Part shown: positions 1 through 8,308 of the stretch, piece by piece
How positions within the stretch are numbered: the stretch's first letter is position 1
Layout: every line of letters begins with the position of its first letter
Source: Pseudoclavibacter sp. 13-3
Lineage (GTDB): Bacteria; Actinomycetota; Actinomycetes; Actinomycetales; Microbacteriaceae
Direction of reading: 5' to 3'
Length of the DNA: 64,000 nucleotides
Assembly: GCF_021168475.1 (NCBI RefSeq)
Contig: NZ_JAJOZT010000003.1
Span: 1-64,000 of the forward strand
The notes under the pieces: model-generated
Database searches by the model: none
What the model was told of the DNA's origin: nothing
Seen by the model: only the letters and a program-made list of their open reading frames with translations
Position numbers and translations under genes: made by a program

Positions 1-120
1 GATCAACAGATCACCGAAATGCAGGACCTCCTCAACACCAGACCACGCAAAACACTTGACTGGGACACCCCGGCCCAGAGAATAGAACCACTACTAACAA
101 CCGTTGCACTCACCACCTGA
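1..120 (+). pseudogene. IS30-family transposase, C-terminal fragment
   Basis: Frame 1 is open from the window edge to TGA at 118-120 and encodes 39 residues. They contain LNTRPRKTLDWDTPAQR, the hallmark tail of IS30-type DDE transposases (RPRKTLGW.TPAE in the family). The gene starts outside the window, so whether the element is intact cannot be decided. Codons such as AGA, ATA and CTA are much less GC-rich at position 3 than in the neighbouring genes, as expected of mobile DNA. No second gene of the element and no clear inverted repeat could be fixed downstream. Confidence 0.85.
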
Positions 121-607
121 AACCGCCATGCGAGAATCGGATTTCTGTGCAGCCTCGATGTGAGAAGCCGGTGGTTCGGCAACCACGATGTGCGCAGCGA
201 GGGATTCAGCAATCTCGGCGGCGCAGTGGGCGACGATTTGGCAGGCTTGCGACCGGCTGTTCGGTTCATCCCGTCTTTGCACAGCATGTTGCCCGGGCTG
301 ACGCATACCTCGGTGTCGGGCAGGCATAGGTTGTTGTTGCTGTGCGTTGGTATTTGCGGTTATAGCGTCTGTTGGCCACGAATTATGCTGCACAGCTGCA
401 CAGCTGTACATGCACACACGGGCGCGTGGAGTGCGGCCGCACAGCAGACATGACTGTGCAGCAGATAGTGTGGCGAACGGGCTCGATGCCCACAAAAAGT
501 GCTGCGCGGCTGCGCAGTGGGTGACAACCTGGCAGACTCTCAGACGGCAGTCCGCTCCGTGCCGATCGCCGCAGGCGGCTGCATGAAGGGCCGGCCCACC
601 ATCACGC
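121..607. other. Non-coding stretch next to IS30 end, with diverged repeats
   Basis: About 490 bp without a convincing gene. The reverse reading frame is open but low-complexity (Ala/Cys/His-rich) and has no ribosome-binding site. It holds a diverged direct repeat: 27 bp near 221-247 and near 509-535 share 22 of 27 bases, and all differences are transitions. Around 388-411 there is a short GCACAGCT tandem and other GCTGCACAG-type words. It may include the right end of the IS30 element and decayed accessory DNA. Confidence 0.5.
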
Positions 608-1612
608 TCAGTCGAGCGGCGGCATCGGCTTCCACGAGCGGTCGCGGTAGATCTCGCGCGCCCCACGCATCCCCGTGAAGAGAGCGGCGACACCGGTCTT
701 GAACGAGTGGTCGACCGTCACGATGCGAATCAGCTCTTTGGCCAGCGTCAGCAGCGTGCCGAAGCCGAAGACGAACCGGTTGTAGTCGCCGTGCAGCCGA
801 AAGTAGCGGGCCATGTAGCCGCGGTTGCGCATGATGTGAAAGCGCACCATGTCGCTGGTGCCGTTGAGCTTGCGGGTGCCGAGGTCGAGCCGCTTGATCT
901 CGCGGGTGCGCCGCAGAATGAACGTGTTGACCAGGGCCGGCGTGCACACCTTCGAGGCGAGATAGCCGTAGACCGTATCGTCCCAATAGATGAAGAACCG
1001 CGGATCGGGCAGCCCGACCTGCCGCACGACGTCGCGGTGAAAGAGCCCGCCTTCGAAGCAGACCGTGTTCATCGGCAGCCAGCCGTCTGCGCCGAAGTCG
1101 TCTTTGGCCACCGGGTTCGGAATGCCCAGCGGCACGTTGAAGTCGAACTGCCAGTAGAACGGCGAGCCGTCGTAGTTGTAGCGACGCCCCTGAATGACCT
1201 GGAACCGTTTCGTCCACGGGGTCAGCCGGTCGATCGCCTCGGGCAGCACGGCCACGTCGTCGTCCATCAGCCACAGCCACTCGGCGCCCAGATCGTAGGC
1301 GATCTTCGTGCCGGCGCTGAAGCCTCCGGCGCCGCCGGTGTTGTCTTCTTGGGGCGCGTAGACGAGGCGATCACGGCCGTCGGCGCGCTTGCCCAGGCGC
1401 TCGCGGTACGATTCGACGATCTCGCCGGTGTCGTCGTGCGAGGCGTTGTCGACGATCACGATCCACGAGGGCGCAGTCTTGAGCTCTGTGAAGCTGTCGA
1501 GCAGCACGCGCAGCAGCTTGGTGCGCTTGTACGTGACGACGACGATGGCGACATCGAGCGGATGCTGTGGCGCGAGATCGCCGTCGGCTCGCGGCTGCGA
1601 TTCAGCGCTCAC
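608..1612 (-). CDS. GT2-family glycosyltransferase (galactofuranosyltransferase-like)
   Basis: About 334 residues. The N-terminal GT-A fold shows VAIVVVTYKR, then VDNASHDDT, EDNTGGAGGFSAG and the metal-binding MDDD, followed by EGGLFHRD and FIYWDD. This pattern is typical of actinobacterial GT2 enzymes that build galactofuranose-type or rhamnan cell-envelope glycans. It probably acts in the cytoplasm on a nucleotide sugar and a lipid-linked acceptor; the sugar cannot be read from sequence. An upstream GTG at 1633 would lie 6 nt from the tRNA-Ser 3' end. The GTG at 1612 has a GGGAG about 10 nt before it and is preferred. It lies directly downstream of the tRNA gene and could be co-transcribed with it. 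Confidence 0.85.
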   Translation of the reverse strand: MSAESQPRADGDLAPQHPLDVAIVVVTYKRTKLLRVLLDSFTELKTAPSWIVIVDNASHDDTGEIVESYRERLGKRADGRDRLVYAPQEDNTGGAGGFSAGTKIAYDLGAEWLWLMDDDVAVLPEAIDRLTPWTKRFQVIQGRRYNYDGSPFYWQFDFNVPLGIPNPVAKDDFGADGWLPMNTVCFEGGLFHRDVVRQVGLPDPRFFIYWDDTVYGYLASKVCTPALVNTFILRRTREIKRLDLGTRKLNGTSDMVRFHIMRNRGYMARYFRLHGDYNRFVFGFGTLLTLAKELIRIVTVDHSFKTGVAALFTGMRGAREIYRDRSWKPMPPLD

Positions 1613-1639
1613 GTCGGTTCGACTCCCGTTCACAGTTCA

Positions 1640-1727
1640 TGGCGGTGGGCCTGGGATTCGAACCCAGGGAGAGTTGCCCCTCACTTGTTTTCAAGACAAG
1701 CTCCTTCGGCCGCTCGGACAGCCCACC
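1640..1727 (-). tRNA. tRNA-Ser (anticodon TGA)
   Basis: Cloverleaf on the minus strand: acceptor GGTGGGC pairs with 1644-1650, the anticodon stem CTTGT/ACAAG encloses a loop with TGA, and there is a long variable arm typical of serine tRNAs. The T-arm is CTGGGTTCGAATCCCAG. Discriminator G and an encoded CCA end at 1640. The wobble position is U34, the position that TrhO (encoded in this window) hydroxylates in such tRNAs. Confidence 0.96.
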
Positions 1728-1793
1728 ATGTCGGCCTCGCTGCGCGGCTCGATCAGTGGAGATCCAAGCGTGAGAGCAGGAGACAACTCGTTC

Positions 1794-1799
1794 ATCATA
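1794..1799 (-). promoter_or_regulatory. Candidate -10 box for tRNA-Ser(TGA)
   Basis: TATGAT on the minus strand, about 65 nt upstream of the mature tRNA 5' end, lying between inverted CAACTC/GAGTTG words at 1784-1808. No good -35 element is visible. Confidence 0.4.
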
Positions 1800-1911
1800 C
1801 AAGAGTTGCCCGGGCCGCACCGAACGGGCTGTCGGCGAGGGCCTGAGACTCCCACAGGCGGCCCGAATGGGGAGTCGCGCGCGAGAGCAGCCGAACCACA
1901 CCAGCTGTTCG

Positions 1912-2802
1912 TCAGGAGTCGAGCACGAGCCCGATGGCCTCGGCCACGCCGTCACCCTCCAGGTCGGCCACCACACGGTTGCCCGTTGCCTGCACCACGG
2001 GCAGTGCGTGCCCCATGGCCGCGCCGATGCCCTCTTCGGCTGCCCAGGCGAGCATCTCGCGGTCGTTGAGCCCGTCGCCGACAGCCATCACACGAGAGCG
2101 CGAGATGCCGAGCCGGCGGCGCACTTTCTCAAGAGCAGTGGCCTTGTTCACGCCGTAGGGCGCGATGTCGAGCCAGGCGGTCCAGCCCATCGAGTAGCTC
2201 ACCTGATGCAGACCGATGGAGTGCACCACTCGCTGGAAATCAGCGGTGTCGTGCCCGGGCGAGACCACGACCACGCGGGTGACCGGGCGGGAGCGAAGGC
2301 TCTCGACGCTCACCTTGCGCGTGGGCGAGCCGAAGGTGCCCACATTGAACGGCCGGTCGAAGCGGTAGCCCTCATCAGCATCTTCGACGGCGTACATGGC
2401 GTCGGGCAGTGCCGGGGCGATCACGTCGATCACCGGTGCCGGATCGAACATCGTCATGTCGACGATGCGGTAGTCGCGTGTGTCGTCGGTGCGCATGCCG
2501 CACACCATCGCGCCGTTCGAGACCACGCTGTAGTCGGCCGAGAGCCCGAGCTCCTGATAGATGCCCAAGGCTCCGGCGATCGGGCGCCCGGTGGCGATCA
2601 TCACGACGTGGCCTGCGGCCTGCGCCTGGTCGATCGCGCGCTGCACTGCCGGGCTCGGTCGGTTGTCTGCGTCGACGGTGGTGCCGTCGAGGTCGAGGGC
2701 GATCAGCCAGCGGTCGTCGGTCACCCGGGGCAGGGGGATGCTGCCGGTCTCGGGGAACGCACCTTTGCCAGGAGCCTGCCATGGGAGGACGTTGCCTGAC
2801 AT
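1912..2802 (-). CDS. Cof-type HAD-superfamily phosphatase
   Basis: 296 residues. Motif I is DLDGTTVD with the nucleophilic and acid/base Asp. A Thr-containing IATGRP motif II, a lysine in GVNKATAL and GDGLNDREML (motif IV) follow, with an inserted C2 cap between them as in the Cof/YidA group of sugar-phosphate and flavin-phosphate phosphatases. The substrate cannot be deduced. The reading frame is open further upstream, but the ATG at 2802 has an AAAGGAA ribosome-binding site and begins just before the conserved part. It follows serS on the same strand after 92 bp, so the two are probably one transcript. Confidence 0.88.
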   Translation of the reverse strand: MSGNVLPWQAPGKGAFPETGSIPLPRVTDDRWLIALDLDGTTVDADNRPSPAVQRAIDQAQAAGHVVMIATGRPIAGALGIYQELGLSADYSVVSNGAMVCGMRTDDTRDYRIVDMTMFDPAPVIDVIAPALPDAMYAVEDADEGYRFDRPFNVGTFGSPTRKVSVESLRSRPVTRVVVVSPGHDTADFQRVVHSIGLHQVSYSMGWTAWLDIAPYGVNKATALEKVRRRLGISRSRVMAVGDGLNDREMLAWAAEEGIGAAMGHALPVVQATGNRVVADLEGDGVAEAIGLVLDS

Positions 2803-2894
2803 TGGTTCCTTTCGTCGCCCACGAGTGTGGTGGAGTGACATGAAGCCTTGGTGAACGACCGGGATGCTGGGTGCCGCGCCCCGGCTCCTGCAGC

Positions 2895-4163
2895 CTATGA
2901 CTCGGGTGTGATCGCCTCGATGCCGCCCAGGTACGGGCGCAGTGCCGCGGGCACGCGCACCGATCCGTCGGCCTGCTGGTGGTTCTCGAGAATCGCCACC
3001 AGCCAGCGGGTGGTTGCGAGCGTGCCGTTCAGGGTGGCGACCGGGGCGGTCTTGCCGCCCTCTTCGGGGCGGTATCGGATGCCCAGGCGGCGGGCCTGAT
3101 AGGTGGTGCAGTTCGAGGTGCTGGTCAGCTCGCGGTAGGTCTGCTGTGTGGGTATCCACGCTTCGGTGTCGAACTTCTGGGCGGCAGAGGAGCCCAGATC
3201 GCCGGCGGCCGTGTTGATCACCCGGTAGGGCAGCTCGACCTTCTGCAGCATCTGCTCTTCCCAGCCCAGCAGTCGCTGGTGCTCGGCGAGGGCCTGCTCG
3301 GGCGTCGTGTAGACGAACATCTCGAGCTTGTTGAACTGGTGCACACGAAGAATGCCGCGGGTGTCTTTGCCGTGCGAACCGGCCTCGCGACGGTAGCAGG
3401 TCGACCAGCCGGCGTAGCGCTTCGGCCCTGCCGTGAGGTCGATGATCTCGTCGGAGTGATAGCCGGCCAGGGCGACCTCGCTGGTGCCGGTGAGGTACTG
3501 GTCGTCGGCATCGAGGTGGTAGATCTCGTCGGAGTGCTGATCGAGAAAGCCGGTGCCCTGCATGATCTCGGGGTTGACGATCGTGGGGGTGATCATCGGC
3601 GTGAAGCCGCCTGCGATCGCCTGGTCGAGGGCAAGGTTCAGCAGGGCGAGCTCGAGTCGAGCGCCCCAGCCGGTGAGGTAGTAGAAACGCGCACCGGAGA
3701 CCTTCGCGCCACGCTCCAGATCGAACAGCCCGAGGTGCTCGCCGATCGCCACGTGGTCTTTGGGCTCGAAGTCGAATCGCGGGTGCTCACCGACCTCGCG
3801 CTCGACGGTGAAGTCGTCTTCGCCGCCCTCGGGCACTCCCTCGAGCACCAGGTTCTGGATGCCGCGGACGGCCACCGAGAACTGCTCTTCGGCGGTGCGG
3901 GCGCGCCCCTCGGCCTGCTTCACCTGGTCGGCCAGCTCTCTGACCTGGGCCACCAGGGCGGCCTTCTCGTCTTTCGGCGCCCTGGCGACCTGTTTGCCGA
4001 ACGCGTTCTGCTGAGCACGCAGGGTCTCGAACTCGGTCAGCGACACACGACGCGAGGCGTCGGCCTCGAGCGCCTGGTCGACAGCGGTGACATCGCCTCC
4101 GCGGGCGCGCTGGCTCTCGCGGAAGAGATCTGGGTTGGTGCGCAGCAGTTCGACGTCAATCAC
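2895..4163 (-). CDS. serS: Seryl-tRNA synthetase
   Basis: 422 residues, normal for class II SerRS. The N-terminal part is the long antiparallel coiled-coil arm that recognises the serine tRNA variable arm. The catalytic core contains [16 protein letters not shown] (motif region with TxE), [13 protein letters not shown] (motif 2) and a motif 3 ending in [16 protein letters not shown]. It charges the tRNA-Ser species found at 1640 and 28909. The GTG at 4163 ([11 protein letters not shown]) is chosen because the protein family begins there and a TACGCT -10 box lies 6 nt upstream, giving a leaderless message. It is divergent from the DAG kinase gene. Confidence 0.97.
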   Translation of the reverse strand: MIDVELLRTNPDLFRESQRARGGDVTAVDQALEADASRRVSLTEFETLRAQQNAFGKQVARAPKDEKAALVAQVRELADQVKQAEGRARTAEEQFSVAVRGIQNLVLEGVPEGGEDDFTVEREVGEHPRFDFEPKDHVAIGEHLGLFDLERGAKVSGARFYYLTGWGARLELALLNLALDQAIAGGFTPMITPTIVNPEIMQGTGFLDQHSDEIYHLDADDQYLTGTSEVALAGYHSDEIIDLTAGPKRYAGWSTCYRREAGSHGKDTRGILRVHQFNKLEMFVYTTPEQALAEHQRLLGWEEQMLQKVELPYRVINTAAGDLGSSAAQKFDTEAWIPTQQTYRELTSTSNCTTYQARRLGIRYRPEEGGKTAPVATLNGTLATTRWLVAILENHQQADGSVRVPAALRPYLGGIEAITPES

Positions 4164-4169
4164 CCCACC

Positions 4170-4236
4170 AGCGTAAACCACACGGGCAGCAGACGCAGGG
4201 CAGGCACAGCAGGCATTCAGAAAGCCCGGTTAAGAT
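4170..4236. promoter_or_regulatory. Divergent leaderless promoters of serS and DAG kinase
   Basis: TACGCT (minus strand, 4170-4175) lies 6 nt from the serS GTG. TAAGAT (plus strand, 4231-4236) lies 7 nt from the ATG at 4244. Neither gene has a Shine-Dalgarno sequence, so both transcripts probably begin at the start codon. Confidence 0.6.
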
Positions 4237-4243
4237 TGGTGAC

Positions 4244-5239
4244 ATGGTCAGAGCCCCGGGCGCGAAGCGTCGTCGAGCCGCCGTGGTCTACAACCCGGTG
4301 AAACTCGACCGTGTGCGCCTGAACCCGATCGTCGAGCGCCAGGCCGAGCGCCATGGCTGGGGCTCCACGCTGTGGCTCGAGACCTCGGCCGACGACTCCG
4401 GCGCCGCCGCCGCTCGCACCGCGCTCGACCGTGGCGCGGAGCTCATCCTCGTCGCCGGCGGCGACGGCACCGTGCGAGCGGTGGCTGAAGAGGTCGCCGA
4501 CTCCGGCGTGCCTGTCGCTCTGATCCCCGCCGGCACCGGCAACGTGCTCGCGCGCAACCTCGAGCTGCGCCTCGCGAACGTCGAAGACGCGATCGAGGTC
4601 GCCTTCACCGGTCAGCCGCGAGCCGTCGACGTCGGCCATGCCCGCATCCGCCGCGTCGACGGCCAGATCGAGACCAAGGCGTTCGTCGTGATGGCCGGGC
4701 TCGGCCTCGACGCCGAGATCATGGTCAGCACCAGCTCGCGCGGCAAACGACTCTTCGGGTGGATCGCCTACGTGACCGGTGCGCTGCGCGCCGTCAACCG
4801 GGCCGAGCGCTTCCGGGCCCGCATCACCGCCGATCGACGCCGCGAGATGCGCACGCGCTCGCACACGGTGCTGGTCTGCAACTGCGGCATGCTGCCCGGC
4901 AATCTGCTGCTGGTGCCCGATGCCTCGATCGACGACGGCGAGCTCGACGTGCTCGCGATCTCTCCTCGCAGGTTCAGCGACTGGTTCGGGCTCTGGCGCC
5001 GCATCGTGGTCGAACACCAGCTGACCCGCTCGCGCACCGGCCAGCGCCTGGTCGAGCTCGGCGGCACGCACCGGCTCACCACGCTCTCGCACACGGTGGG
5101 CAAGACCATCGATGTGAGCGTCGAACGGGTGGTGCCGTGCGAGCTCGACGGTGACGTGTTCGGCGAGGCGATCGGTCTCGAAGCCCGGATCAGGCGCGGT
5201 GCGCTGCTGGTGCAGGTGCCCGCCGAACTCGCCGACTGA
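4244..5239 (+). CDS. Diacylglycerol kinase family lipid kinase
   Basis: 331 residues of the DAGK catalytic-domain superfamily (DgkB/YegS type). VAGGDGTVRAVAEEV is the nucleotide-binding GGDGT motif and PAGTGNVLARNL the second conserved motif. VMAGLGLDAEIM and CNCGMLPGNLLLVPDAS lie in the C-terminal beta-domain. It phosphorylates diacylglycerol or a related lipid with ATP at the membrane face, recycling DAG into phospholipid synthesis; ceramide or other lipid substrates are possible for this family. ATG at 4244 with TAAGAT 7 nt upstream points to leaderless expression. Confidence 0.9.
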   Translation: MVRAPGAKRRRAAVVYNPVKLDRVRLNPIVERQAERHGWGSTLWLETSADDSGAAAARTALDRGAELILVAGGDGTVRAVAEEVADSGVPVALIPAGTGNVLARNLELRLANVEDAIEVAFTGQPRAVDVGHARIRRVDGQIETKAFVVMAGLGLDAEIMVSTSSRGKRLFGWIAYVTGALRAVNRAERFRARITADRRREMRTRSHTVLVCNCGMLPGNLLLVPDASIDDGELDVLAISPRRFSDWFGLWRRIVVEHQLTRSRTGQRLVELGGTHRLTTLSHTVGKTIDVSVERVVPCELDGDVFGEAIGLEARIRRGALLVQVPAELAD

Positions 5240-5270
5240 CCCGCATCGGCGCCGCTGGGCGCGCGCCCGC

Positions 5271-6188
5271 TCAGGGGTTCGTGTAGTCGGGCGCGTCGGG
5301 CAGCCCGAACACCTTCTCGAGCGTGTGCACGTCGTGCTGCCGCATCCAGCTGGCCAGGGGCACGCCCACGTAGCGGTAGTGCCAGGCCTCTTCCATGTAG
5401 CCGGTGGTCTGCTCCTGGCCGGTCTCGTACCGCTGCACGAAGCCGAAGCGCCAGGAGTTCTGCTGCAGCCACGTGCCGAGCCCGCTCTGGGCGAACTCGT
5501 TGCACAGCTCGCACGGAGGCTGGGTCTCGGCGATGTCGCAGGCCAGGCCCGTCTGGTGCTCGCTGTGGCCGGGACGCGATGAGTAGCGGTCTGCGGCGGC
5601 CTGCCCGTCCCGCCGTTCGTAGGCTCCGTAGAGGGCCTGCTGACGCTGATAGCTGCGAAACCCGCTGAGGATCTGGATGCCCTGGCCGAGCTCGCGCTGT
5701 GCTGCGGCATCCATGTCGTGCAGGGCTGCGGCGGCGTCGCGTCGCATGCGCTCGCCGTCTCCGTTCACCGAGACGGCGACGGTGTCGAGATCGTCGGGCT
5801 GCCAGTCGATCGGCGTGAGGGGGCGCGCCTTGTTCACCACGGCCCAGATCGACGACGGATCGTCGGTGGAGTGCAGGGTGAGATCGAGATCGGTGTCGAG
5901 CGGGGGGAGCGCTGACGTGTCAGACCAGTCGAGCTGCTCGTGCGGCTCGGCAGACGTCTCGGCGCTCTGAGCCTCGGTGGTCGGGTTGCCGTCGCCGCGC
6001 TCGAGCAGCGGGACCAGCGCGATCATCAGCACGGCCAGCAGCGTCATGGCGATGGTCGTCAGGCGGATGCGCAGCTGACGCCGATATTCGGCGATCTGCC
6101 GCGGATGCTGCCCCGGTCGCAGCTGCGCTCGGCGGCCGGTCGGGGCAGAGGAACGTCTGTCGATCACCGCAGAAGCGCCTCGTACCAT
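5271..6188 (-). CDS. Membrane-anchored D,D-carboxypeptidase, VanY/M15B family
   Basis: 305 residues. A cytoplasmic Arg-rich N-terminus and one TM segment (about residues 44-62) precede an acidic linker and a peptidase M15 domain. SGFRSYQRQ, the zinc motif SxHxxGxAxD as SEHQTGLACD, and EAWHYRYVG carry the ligands and catalytic residues. It trims the terminal D-Ala of peptidoglycan stem peptides outside the membrane. The frame overlaps the end of pheA. A GTG at 6167 would give the common 4-base GTGA overlap and is an equally good start to the GTG/ATG-initiated 6188 version. Translational coupling to pheA is likely, although the functions are unrelated. Confidence 0.88.
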   Translation of the reverse strand: MVRGASAVIDRRSSAPTGRRAQLRPGQHPRQIAEYRRQLRIRLTTIAMTLLAVLMIALVPLLERGDGNPTTEAQSAETSAEPHEQLDWSDTSALPPLDTDLDLTLHSTDDPSSIWAVVNKARPLTPIDWQPDDLDTVAVSVNGDGERMRRDAAAALHDMDAAAQRELGQGIQILSGFRSYQRQQALYGAYERRDGQAAADRYSSRPGHSEHQTGLACDIAETQPPCELCNEFAQSGLGTWLQQNSWRFGFVQRYETGQEQTTGYMEEAWHYRYVGVPLASWMRQHDVHTLEKVFGLPDAPDYTNP

Positions 6189-7096
6189 CGTGTGGCGTCT
6201 TCGTAGTCGACATTGGTCTGGTGCGGCATTGGCTCGCAGGCCTCACGCGTCGCGCACGGATACGACCCGAGAAAGACGACGTTGGGGCTGAAACGGTGCA
6301 CCCCGCGCAGCGCCTCGGCGACGCGGGCGTCGAGGGCGTGCCCCTCGAGATCGATGTTGAAGCGGTAGCGGCCGAGTTCGTCGCCGATGGGGCGCGACTC
6401 GATGCGGGTCATGTTGATGCCACGGGTGCTGAACTGCTCGAGCAGGCGCAGCAGCGCCCCGGCCTCGTCGACCGGCAGCTCGGCGATCAGGCTGGTCTTG
6501 TCTGCACCGGTGGGGGCCGGCAGGCCGTGGTCCGGGCCGAGCAGCACGAAGCGGGTCACGGCGTTGCGGTTGTCGCCGATGTCACGGGCGAGCACCTCGA
6601 GATCGTAGTGGTCGAGCACGCGCTCGCCGGCGATGGCGGCGTCGATGTTCTGATCGTGCAGCGCGCTCGCGGCGGCCGCGGCGTTCGACGGCGCCGGCAG
6701 AAAATCGTGATCGGCCAGATGCTCGGCCAGCCAGGTGCGGCACTGCGGGTACGACATCGGGTGCGTGGTGAGGTGGCGCACGTCGCGCAGTCTGGTGCCC
6801 GGTCGGGCCAGCAGGTGGAAGGTGATCGGCACCAGGCGTTCGCCGACGATGCGCACGCCGGGCATGGTGGCCAAGGCGTCGAGCGTCGCGCTGACGCCGC
6901 CTTCGATCGAGTTCTCGATGGGAATCACCGCATGGGTCGATCGGCCGGTTGCGACGTCGTCGATGGCCTGCACCACAGAGGTCACCGGCCGCCACTGTCC
7001 GAGATGATCCGGGTCGACCTGGCGCAGCGCGTCTTCAGTGAAGGTGCCCGCCGGGCCCAGGTAGCTGTAGACGTCCTGCGTCGTGGAATCGGTCAT
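6164..7096 (-). CDS. pheA: Prephenate dehydratase
   Basis: 310 residues, the monofunctional actinobacterial form. It converts prephenate to phenylpyruvate in phenylalanine synthesis. The N-terminal PDT domain begins SYLGPAGTFTEDAL and contains PIENSIEGGVS; the catalytic TRF motif is in NAVTRFVLLG. A C-terminal ACT domain (DEAGALLRLLEQFSTRGINMTRIESRP) is the usual phenylalanine-binding feedback site. No chorismate mutase domain is fused. The carboxypeptidase gene overlaps its 3' end. Confidence 0.96.
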   Translation of the reverse strand: MTDSTTQDVYSYLGPAGTFTEDALRQVDPDHLGQWRPVTSVVQAIDDVATGRSTHAVIPIENSIEGGVSATLDALATMPGVRIVGERLVPITFHLLARPGTRLRDVRHLTTHPMSYPQCRTWLAEHLADHDFLPAPSNAAAAASALHDQNIDAAIAGERVLDHYDLEVLARDIGDNRNAVTRFVLLGPDHGLPAPTGADKTSLIAELPVDEAGALLRLLEQFSTRGINMTRIESRPIGDELGRYRFNIDLEGHALDARVAEALRGVHRFSPNVVFLGSYPCATREACEPMPHQTNVDYEDATRWYEALLR

Positions 7097-7221
7097 GCAC
7101 TCATCGCTTTCGCCTGGGGCTGTCGCTCGTCTGGGATCGGGCGTCGCTGGTCGGGCTCGAGCAGTGCGGCCTGATCGTCAGCGCTGTTCAGTCTATCGAG
7201 GTTTGATCGTCTGACCGCCGG

Positions 7222-7227
7222 TAGACT
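7222..7227 (+). promoter_or_regulatory. -10 box of the substrate-binding lipoprotein gene
   Basis: TAGACT ends 7 nt before the GTG start at 7235. No Shine-Dalgarno sequence is present, so a leaderless transcript is likely. Confidence 0.55.
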
Positions 7228-7234
7228 CCTCGGT

Positions 7235-8308
7235 GTGCTCTCACCGCTGTTCTTTCACTCGCAAACCCGTCGGCGCGCTGCCGGTCGTGCAGGTCGCTCG
7301 GCCGTCGCCGGTGCATTCGCACTGACACTGGCCGTCATCGCCAGCGGCTGCACCACGCCCACCGCGCAGCAGACCACGACCGGGCCCCTCGAGGTGCGCA
7401 TCGCCGCCGGGCTGTCGCTGCCAGACGGCGTTGCCGAGCGATTCGAAGAGCAGACCGGTATGGCGCTGTCGGTCGACGACTCGCACAGCGCAGACGAGCT
7501 GGCCGCGCATCTGCACGACGCCGATGCCGACGTCGTGCTCGGCGTGAGCGCCGCGAACGCGTCTGGCATCGACGGCGACGCCGGTCTGGTCTCGTACATC
7601 TCGCCTCGTGCGGGTGACGGCGCGGCCGACTTCGCCTTGGACCGCAGCGATCGCCTCACCGCGGTCAGCTACGACCTGGTCTGTGCGCTGGTCGATCGTT
7701 CGGCGGCCGCCGCGAGCGGAACGCCGGTGCCCACCTCGCTGCACGACGTCGTCGCGCAGCCCGATCGGCTGGTGATGCCCGACCCGACCGCCGACAGCTC
7801 GGGCCTGGTGGCGCTCGCCGCCGTCGACCGGCAGAGCAGCGGCACTGATCAGCTCACCGACTCCCTGCGCCAGCTGAGCGAGGCGCAGATCGAGCCGACG
7901 GACGCGCAGGCGCTCCAGGCCTCGTCACTGGGCGGGGGCGATCGCCCGGTGGTGTTCGCCTCGGCCATGCGCGCCGTCGATATATTCCCTCAGCGGAATA
8001 TTGATGCGGTGACCTCGACCTGCACCCCGCGGGTGCGCTATGCCGCGATCGTGGCGGGTTCCGCCCACGTCAACGAGTCGCGCAAGCTCATCGATCTGCT
8101 GCTCGATGACGACGTGCAGGCTGACATCGCCCGCTCGTGGAGCGCATTGCCGGTGCAGCGCGACGCCACGGTGCCGCAGCCGTACCAGCGGTTCGTCGAC
8201 GGCTACGCGGCCACGGCATCCGGCGCCGACCTCGCAGTGCTGCAGCAGCAGCTGCCGGCGCTGCTCGACGCCTGGCGCGAGCAGGCTTCGGCGGCAGACG
8301 CCCGCTGA
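7235..8308 (+). CDS. Periplasmic-binding-type lipoprotein, ThiB/iron-binding-like
   Basis: 357 residues. A signal peptide ends in a lipobox-like IASGC with Cys39. The rest is a type II periplasmic-binding fold: TGPLEVRIAAGLSLPDGVAERFEEQTGM, a DVVLGVSAAN segment, VSYDLVCALVD and LIDLLLDDDVQADI near the end. This layout fits thiamine (ThiB/TbpA) or ferric-ion binding proteins of ABC importers. No permease or ATPase lies nearby, so the partner transporter is encoded elsewhere or the protein has another role. Residues 249-257 use a run of rare codons that form a perfect hairpin (7982-8001). Confidence 0.65.
   Translation: MLSPLFFHSQTRRRAAGRAGRSAVAGAFALTLAVIASGCTTPTAQQTTTGPLEVRIAAGLSLPDGVAERFEEQTGMALSVDDSHSADELAAHLHDADADVVLGVSAANASGIDGDAGLVSYISPRAGDGAADFALDRSDRLTAVSYDLVCALVDRSAAAASGTPVPTSLHDVVAQPDRLVMPDPTADSSGLVALAAVDRQSSGTDQLTDSLRQLSEAQIEPTDAQALQASSLGGGDRPVVFASAMRAVDIFPQRNIDAVTSTCTPRVRYAAIVAGSAHVNESRKLIDLLLDDDVQADIARSWSALPVQRDATVPQPYQRFVDGYAATASGADLAVLQQQLPALLDAWREQASAADAR
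7982..8001 (+). repeat. AT-rich inverted repeat inside a GC-rich gene
   Basis: ATATTCC and GGAATAT pair perfectly across a 6-nt loop. The codons are ATA, CCT, AAT and ATT, all rare in this window, in the middle of the lipoprotein reading frame. Confidence 0.7.

Noticed and set aside
94-693. Reverse-strand open frame of 199 codons rich in Ala, Cys and His
   Set aside because: No ribosome-binding site, it overlaps the glycosyltransferase end, its composition is unlike neighbouring genes, and no domain is recognisable.
2803-3159. N-terminal extension of the HAD phosphatase frame
   Set aside because: The frame overlaps serS, and the ATG at 2802 has a good ribosome-binding site and matches the family N-terminus.
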